8,361 bases of DNA from Lachnospiraceae bacterium (GTDB taxonomy: Bacteria; Bacillota; Clostridia; Lachnospirales; Lachnospiraceae), in assembly GCA_003535955.1 (NCBI GenBank), contig DPZM01000196.1, positions 1-8,361 of the forward strand, written 5' to 3'. Position 1 is the first letter of the stretch. Each line of letters begins with the position of its first letter. The translations under genes and the position numbers were made by a program. A model generated the notes under the pieces. That model ran no database searches and was not told the origin of the DNA. It saw only the letters and a list, made by a program, of their open reading frames with translations. Below are positions 5,274 through 8,361 of this stretch, in pieces.

Positions 5274-7445
5274 TTATTCCTCTATTTCATATGCAAACAT
5301 TTCTCCATCCTCTATTTCCATGATCACAGGATCACAATATGTAATATTCCCGAAAATATCCTCTATTTCGAACATATAATAGAATTTTCCGTCACCAAGA
5401 TCTTCTTCGATCATCTCTGTATCGTCACTCCATACAATACTTCCCAGAACCAGTTCTTCAGGATCCGCATCATCATCCTCTTCAAGACTTGATGAGTAGA
5501 ATATGAACTCTACCTTGTCACCCGGTTTAAGAGTATGGATGTTTCTTCCGCTTAAGCTAGTGTCCGAATCCGCTCCGTCGTAGGTTCCCAAAACCCTAAA
5601 TGCTTCATTATCAAATTCATAAACGGCGCGGATAAATGTTTCCTCCCCGTTTACTATCGAAGGTATGATATATAGATCATAATCATCTGTACTGTCAATA
5701 ACCTCGGCACATACGTACTCGCCACCGATGGTAATCCATGTTCCCCGGAAATTGTCACTGAATTTACCTTTTTCATAGTCGGCATTCAGGTCCGTATCAC
5801 AGCCCAGATATAAACAGTTCTCCCCGTCTTCGTCAAACAGAATAGAGAACCTTACATCCTTAACAAGACCAAGTCCTGATGTGATATTCAGGTTGAGTAT
5901 ATTGTCATCATCAAGGAACTGCTCGAACTTAAGCTTCTCACTCCCCGACTGAACAGGATTAAGGCTCTGGAAGAGGTTAACAGAACTCTCACTGTTGCTG
6001 TTTCCAAAGAAAGAATCAAAAAAACCTCCCGAGGATCCTTCATCGCTGTTATACTCATCGTAAGCTTCCAGCCAGGCATTCTCCCATGCTTCTTCATCCC
6101 AATCGTCATTCATTATACTGGCATATTCAAGATATGCCGTATTATCTGTTATTTCCTCATAAGCCTGATAAACATCACTGTCTATATATTTTGGATAAAA
6201 TACCGAAAGGCCATTAGCCCCGGAACGGTATTTACCGTGGGATTCATACACAACCACATCTTGGAGCGCCGAAAGAACCGCATCCGAATTTTCGGTCAGT
6301 ATACCGCCCGTATGATTCATAAGATCACCCAGATCCACCATATCGAAGGTTCCGTCATCTCCACCGCTTTCACCGTAGCTTTCTGCTTTTGCAGCTCTCT
6401 GCACAACAGCTTGAAAATCCGCCTCGTCCTGCGTTGAAAGCACAAGCTCGCCCGAGTAATTCCTGAATGCAGCTGATAATTTCGGAAGTTTCGTAAGATC
6501 ACAAACCGAAAGCGTGGCCATATCATCCTGATCATATTCGGAACATTTATCTATGTAGCTTTCCACGATTGACCGTCCCAACTCTTTTCCGCTGCATCCA
6601 CCGTTATAAGATAAATAATCAAGCCACTTTTTGTAATCCCATCCCGTTCCGGGTTCCGTCTCCTCGGATGCCACCATGTAATGGGCGTATCCATGAAGTA
6701 CTTCCGCAGCCTCAAGGGTTGACATGAGGCAGGCATCAAAGCCCGCAATCTCAAATGAAACCTTTGCCCCAGCCAGGGCATTTTCCAGTTCCTTCAGCGA
6801 AAGGCTGTCCTCCTTATAAAGCTCATCATTACATACTCCGAAAAGGCTCCCACCGCCATGATCCCATAGAACAAGCATATACCGGTCTGCGGGATAATTG
6901 GCAGCTCCCCACTTAATAAAGTCCTTTAATGTGTCCGCTTCACCCATGGACGAGGAAGGACGCGTCTCATCAACCTGCAATTTTCCATCCTCAACATGAA
7001 GACGGGTGAGCTTCCCTTTTGTAATTCCCCCGGTCCTCCATTTTTTTGTTCCTCCGGTCTCAATTATAAAATTCACATTATGACCGATATTTGCGGTGCA
7101 GATCTCATCCAGATTATCACTCGCAAATCCATACCGGCTTTCCAGATCCGTGCCGCACAGATAAAGCATGACAGTCCAGCTTGTGTTTGGATCCCCATAT
7201 GCATTTTCGTCGTATAGATTATTCTCATTTTCTCCGGAAGTTTGATCAACGTTTTCCGTACCGTTCTGAAACTCCGATCCCGATCCTGTTTCTGTTTTTT
7301 CGTCAAAAACGACTTCATCATTATCATCATCATCGGAAAGCATTATAAGAAGGAAAAATCCAAGAATTAATATTATAAAGACGATTAAAAGGATTTTTAT
7401 TATTATCCCTGATGTTTTGTTTTCTTTCATCTGTCCGCCCATCAT
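5274..7445 (-). CDS. Membrane-anchored clostripain-like cysteine protease (peptidase family C11)
   Basis: This protein of up to 723 residues has a single N-terminal transmembrane helix (about 14-36), then an acidic, low-complexity linker (38-86) that places the rest outside the cell. A C11 peptidase domain follows (about 87-460), beginning WTVMLYLCGTDLE. The predicted catalytic pair is His196 in LWDHGGG and Cys239 in GFDACLMSTLEAA; Asp237 in the same motif fits the basic-residue S1 pocket known in this family, which often cleaves after Arg or Lys. A Ser/Gly-rich stretch (about 478-500) leads to an acidic, beta-rich C-terminal region (about 500-723) of unknown role. The first ATG pair (7445, 7442) lacks a close ribosome binding site; ATG at 7430 (MKENKTSG) has only a GGGCGG-like site, so the start is uncertain by 5 residues. 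A terminator ends 24 nt before it and ZIP follows 41 nt after. Family is firm; substrate is unknown. Confidence 0.9.
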   Translation of the reverse strand: MMGGQMKENKTSGIIIKILLIVFIILILGFFLLIMLSDDDDNDEVVFDEKTETGSGSEFQNGTENVDQTSGENENNLYDENAYGDPNTSWTVMLYLCGTDLESRYGFASDNLDEICTANIGHNVNFIIETGGTKKWRTGGITKGKLTRLHVEDGKLQVDETRPSSSMGEADTLKDFIKWGAANYPADRYMLVLWDHGGGSLFGVCNDELYKEDSLSLKELENALAGAKVSFEIAGFDACLMSTLEAAEVLHGYAHYMVASEETEPGTGWDYKKWLDYLSYNGGCSGKELGRSIVESYIDKCSEYDQDDMATLSVCDLTKLPKLSAAFRNYSGELVLSTQDEADFQAVVQRAAKAESYGESGGDDGTFDMVDLGDLMNHTGGILTENSDAVLSALQDVVVYESHGKYRSGANGLSVFYPKYIDSDVYQAYEEITDNTAYLEYASIMNDDWDEEAWENAWLEAYDEYNSDEGSSGGFFDSFFGNSNSESSVNLFQSLNPVQSGSEKLKFEQFLDDDNILNLNITSGLGLVKDVRFSILFDEDGENCLYLGCDTDLNADYEKGKFSDNFRGTWITIGGEYVCAEVIDSTDDYDLYIIPSIVNGEETFIRAVYEFDNEAFRVLGTYDGADSDTSLSGRNIHTLKPGDKVEFIFYSSSLEEDDDADPEELVLGSIVWSDDTEMIEEDLGDGKFYYMFEIEDIFGNITYCDPVIMEIEDGEMFAYEIEE

Positions 7446-7468
7446 ATCGTCAGCTATTTATCCTGTAT

Positions 7469-7506
7469 AAAAAGATTGCGCAGACCATGGTTGTAATCTG
7501 CGCAAT
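7469..7506 (-). terminator. Intrinsic terminator between the lipoprotein and C11 protease genes
   Basis: On the minus strand a perfect 10-bp stem (ATTGCGCAGA with TCTGCGCAAT) encloses a 12-nt loop and is followed by CTTTTTATA. It begins 21 nt after the lipoprotein stop. The layout is a classical Rho-independent terminator. Only 23 nt separate its T-run from the first protease ATG, so it may also act as a partial terminator within an operon. Confidence 0.85.
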
Positions 7507-7527
7507 TCTCTGTATAATAATCAATTA

Positions 7528-8160
7528 TTATTCTGCATCCCCGCTCAGAAGCGCTGCTGCAGATCCCATATAGTTGATGGTTTCGCTTGCCGAAAGGAAC
7601 TTGGCCTCTACTACATTTCCGTCTTCATCAAAGAAAGCTACCTCCTCGGTTTCAGGTCTCTCACATACTCCAAGATTGAAGTGATTACCGGTATAGACAT
7701 CTGTCACATCAAAGTATGTCCATTCATCACCATCTTCATCCGTTTCTGTAGTAGCCTCATACTGACCACAGATAACGTCTCCGCTGTTGCTGTTATTGTC
7801 AAATCCGATAAGTGATACATACTTATTGTTGTCAGGTCCTGTAAACATTGTAAATACATATTCTGTTCCATCCTCACCACTTCCGTATGCTCCTACATCA
7901 ACCATGTTCTCATCAACATCAAGAAGTGAAAATGATCCTTCAGAATCGCTGCTGTCATCAGCCGCCTCTTCTTCTACAGCTTCCTCTTCTACAGCTTCCT
8001 CTTCTTCATATTCCTCTTCTTCCGGCTCATCTGCTGCTTCGCTTTCAGTTACTTCCTCAGCTGCAGGAGCACTCGTTTCAGCACTGCCGCCTCCGCAACC
8101 ACTGAGCATTGACACTGCAAGTGTTGCAGACAAAATAATAGATACAAGTTTTCTTTTCAT
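7528..8160 (-). CDS. Acidic lipoprotein with low-complexity linker, unknown function
   Basis: This 210-residue protein starts with a lipoprotein signal peptide: basic MKRK, a hydrophobic core, and lipobox LSGC with Cys22 as the predicted lipid-modified residue. It should be anchored to the outer face of the membrane. Residues about 23-70 are a strongly acidic, Ala/Glu-rich linker with EEAVE repeats. Residues about 71-210 form a Gly/Asp/Thr-rich, probably beta-rich domain with two cysteines, Cys131 and Cys166, which could form a disulfide. The mature part has one Arg (followed by Pro) and two Lys. No known family was recognised. The start at 8160 is preferred because GAGGAGG lies 7 nt upstream and a signal peptide begins exactly there; the longer frame to 8259 runs through the promoter and has no ribosome binding site. 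It is transcribed from the promoter at 8231-8259 and ended by the terminator at 7469-7506. Confidence 0.88.
   Translation of the reverse strand: MKRKLVSIILSATLAVSMLSGCGGGSAETSAPAAEEVTESEAADEPEEEEYEEEEAVEEEAVEEEAADDSSDSEGSFSLLDVDENMVDVGAYGSGEDGTEYVFTMFTGPDNNKYVSLIGFDNNSNSGDVICGQYEATTETDEDGDEWTYFDVTDVYTGNHFNLGVCERPETEEVAFFDEDGNVVEAKFLSASETINYMGSAAALLSGDAE
7971..8015 (-). repeat. 15-bp in-frame tandem repeat in the lipoprotein linker
   Basis: Two identical 15-bp units (7971-7985 and 7986-8000 on the plus strand, CTTCTACAGCTTCCT) are followed by a degenerate third (8001-8015). Each encodes five residues of an EEAVE-type motif in the acidic linker. Copy-number change here would lengthen or shorten the linker without a frameshift. 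Confidence 0.85.
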
Positions 8161-8183
8161 ACTATTTCCTCCTCTTTTGCTTA

Positions 8184-8206
8184 TTTCGAAAATATTTCCG
8201 AAATAT
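8184..8206. promoter_or_regulatory. Paired palindromes in the lipoprotein leader
   Basis: TTTCGAAA (8184-8191) is a perfect 8-bp palindrome. ATATTTC-C-GAAATAT (8192-8206) is a perfect 7-bp inverted repeat around one base. The two abut and share the TTTCnGAAA theme, and both lie about 18-40 nt downstream of the predicted transcription start. They look like two operator half-pairs for a repressor acting as a roadblock. An alternative RNA hairpin, TATTTCG/CGAAATA with a 10-nt loop, is also possible. No known regulator was matched. Confidence 0.4.
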
Positions 8207-8230
8207 GCTGTGACTATTTTCCAGTTTGCG

Positions 8231-8259
8231 ATTATATATCTGAATATATTATTTGTCAA
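8231..8259 (-). promoter_or_regulatory. Perfect consensus SigA promoter of the lipoprotein gene
   Basis: On the minus strand TTGACA (8254-8259) and TATAAT (8231-8236) are both exact consensus hexamers with an optimal 17-nt spacer. Transcription should start near 8224, giving a leader of about 64 nt. The -35 box contains the TGA stop codon of the upstream GGDEF frame (8256-8258). Such a promoter should be strong unless it is repressed. Confidence 0.85.
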
Positions 8260-8361
8260 ATCCTCCCCTGAAGTAAAACCACGAATTCATCACCGCCGAT
8301 CCTGAACACCGCCCCCTGCTTGAAATACTCACATATCATATCTTTGTACTTTGCGATCGTG
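8256..8361 (-). pseudogene. 3' end of a GGDEF-domain (diguanylate cyclase) gene, apparently truncated
   Basis: The last 34 codons of a gene entering from beyond the right edge read ...YKDMICEYFKQG, then AVFRIGGDEFVVLLQGRI and a TGA stop. GGDEF domains make cyclic di-GMP from two GTP; the GGDEF loop itself is intact. The usual inhibitory RxxD site just before it is absent (FKQG instead). The domain should continue for roughly 70-80 residues after this motif, but the frame stops four residues after VVLL. A shift by one base near the GGGGAGG run gives GEDLTNN, similar to the GxDYxNR that often follows in Lachnospiraceae proteins, yet the later GGDEF-domain motifs are not found in any frame. A frameshift plus deletion is the likely cause. 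Without the C-terminal half, activity is unlikely. Confidence 0.7.

Noticed and set aside
8161..8259. 33-residue N-terminal extension of the lipoprotein
   Set aside because: It crosses the promoter and leader, and would bury the signal peptide that begins at 8160 behind a good ribosome binding site.
7787..8305. Serine-rich plus-strand open frame opposite the lipoprotein
   Set aside because: Low-complexity serine runs are the complement of the Glu/Ala-rich linker codons; no ribosome binding site or domain.

Overview
The window looks like chromosomal DNA from a strictly anaerobic, low-to-moderate-GC member of the Clostridia, probably Lachnospiraceae. The clues are purine-rich AGGAGG-type ribosome binding sites, SigA-type promoters, a rubrerythrin, a clostripain-family protease, Gram-positive lipoprotein features, and a GGDEF sequence of the style common in that family. 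The taxonomic call is an inference. No rRNA, tRNA, insertion sequence, phage gene or CRISPR array was seen.

Left part (1-1685): a short DtxR-family metal-dependent regulator on the plus strand runs tail to tail, only 5 nt apart, with a rubrerythrin on the minus strand. The rubrerythrin has its own good promoter. Upstream of the rubrerythrin on the same strand is an uncharacterised protein that joins a three-helix YgjV/SemiSWEET-like membrane module to a probable GNAT-like soluble domain. The regulator's metal site reads as the iron-type (DtxR-like) set rather than the manganese-type (MntR-like) set, and it neighbours an iron enzyme of oxidative-stress defence.

Middle (1686-3516): a 315-nt divergent intergenic region precedes a tandem-domain PPK2 (polyphosphate:AMP phosphotransferase type). 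Only its second domain keeps the full canonical motif set. The gene ends in a strong 13-bp hairpin whose loop contains its own stop codon. The hairpin may serve both converging transcripts.

Right part (3517-8361, all minus strand). In order of transcription these are: the end of a GGDEF gene that stops just after its signature motif; an acidic lipoprotein driven by a perfect TTGACA-N17-TATAAT promoter; an intrinsic terminator; a membrane-anchored C11 (clostripain-like) protease; a ZIP/GufA-type metal transporter; and a short-chain dehydrogenase/reductase with its own extended -10 promoter. The protease and transporter are 41 nt apart and probably co-transcribed.

No large new multi-gene system is evident. 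The most notable points are the iron-type metal site of the short regulator, the membrane-plus-acetyltransferase-like fusion, the truncated GGDEF gene whose stop lies inside the next gene's -35 box, the terminator between lipoprotein and protease with almost no space for another promoter, and an almost arginine-free lipoprotein beside a protease family that often cuts after arginine.
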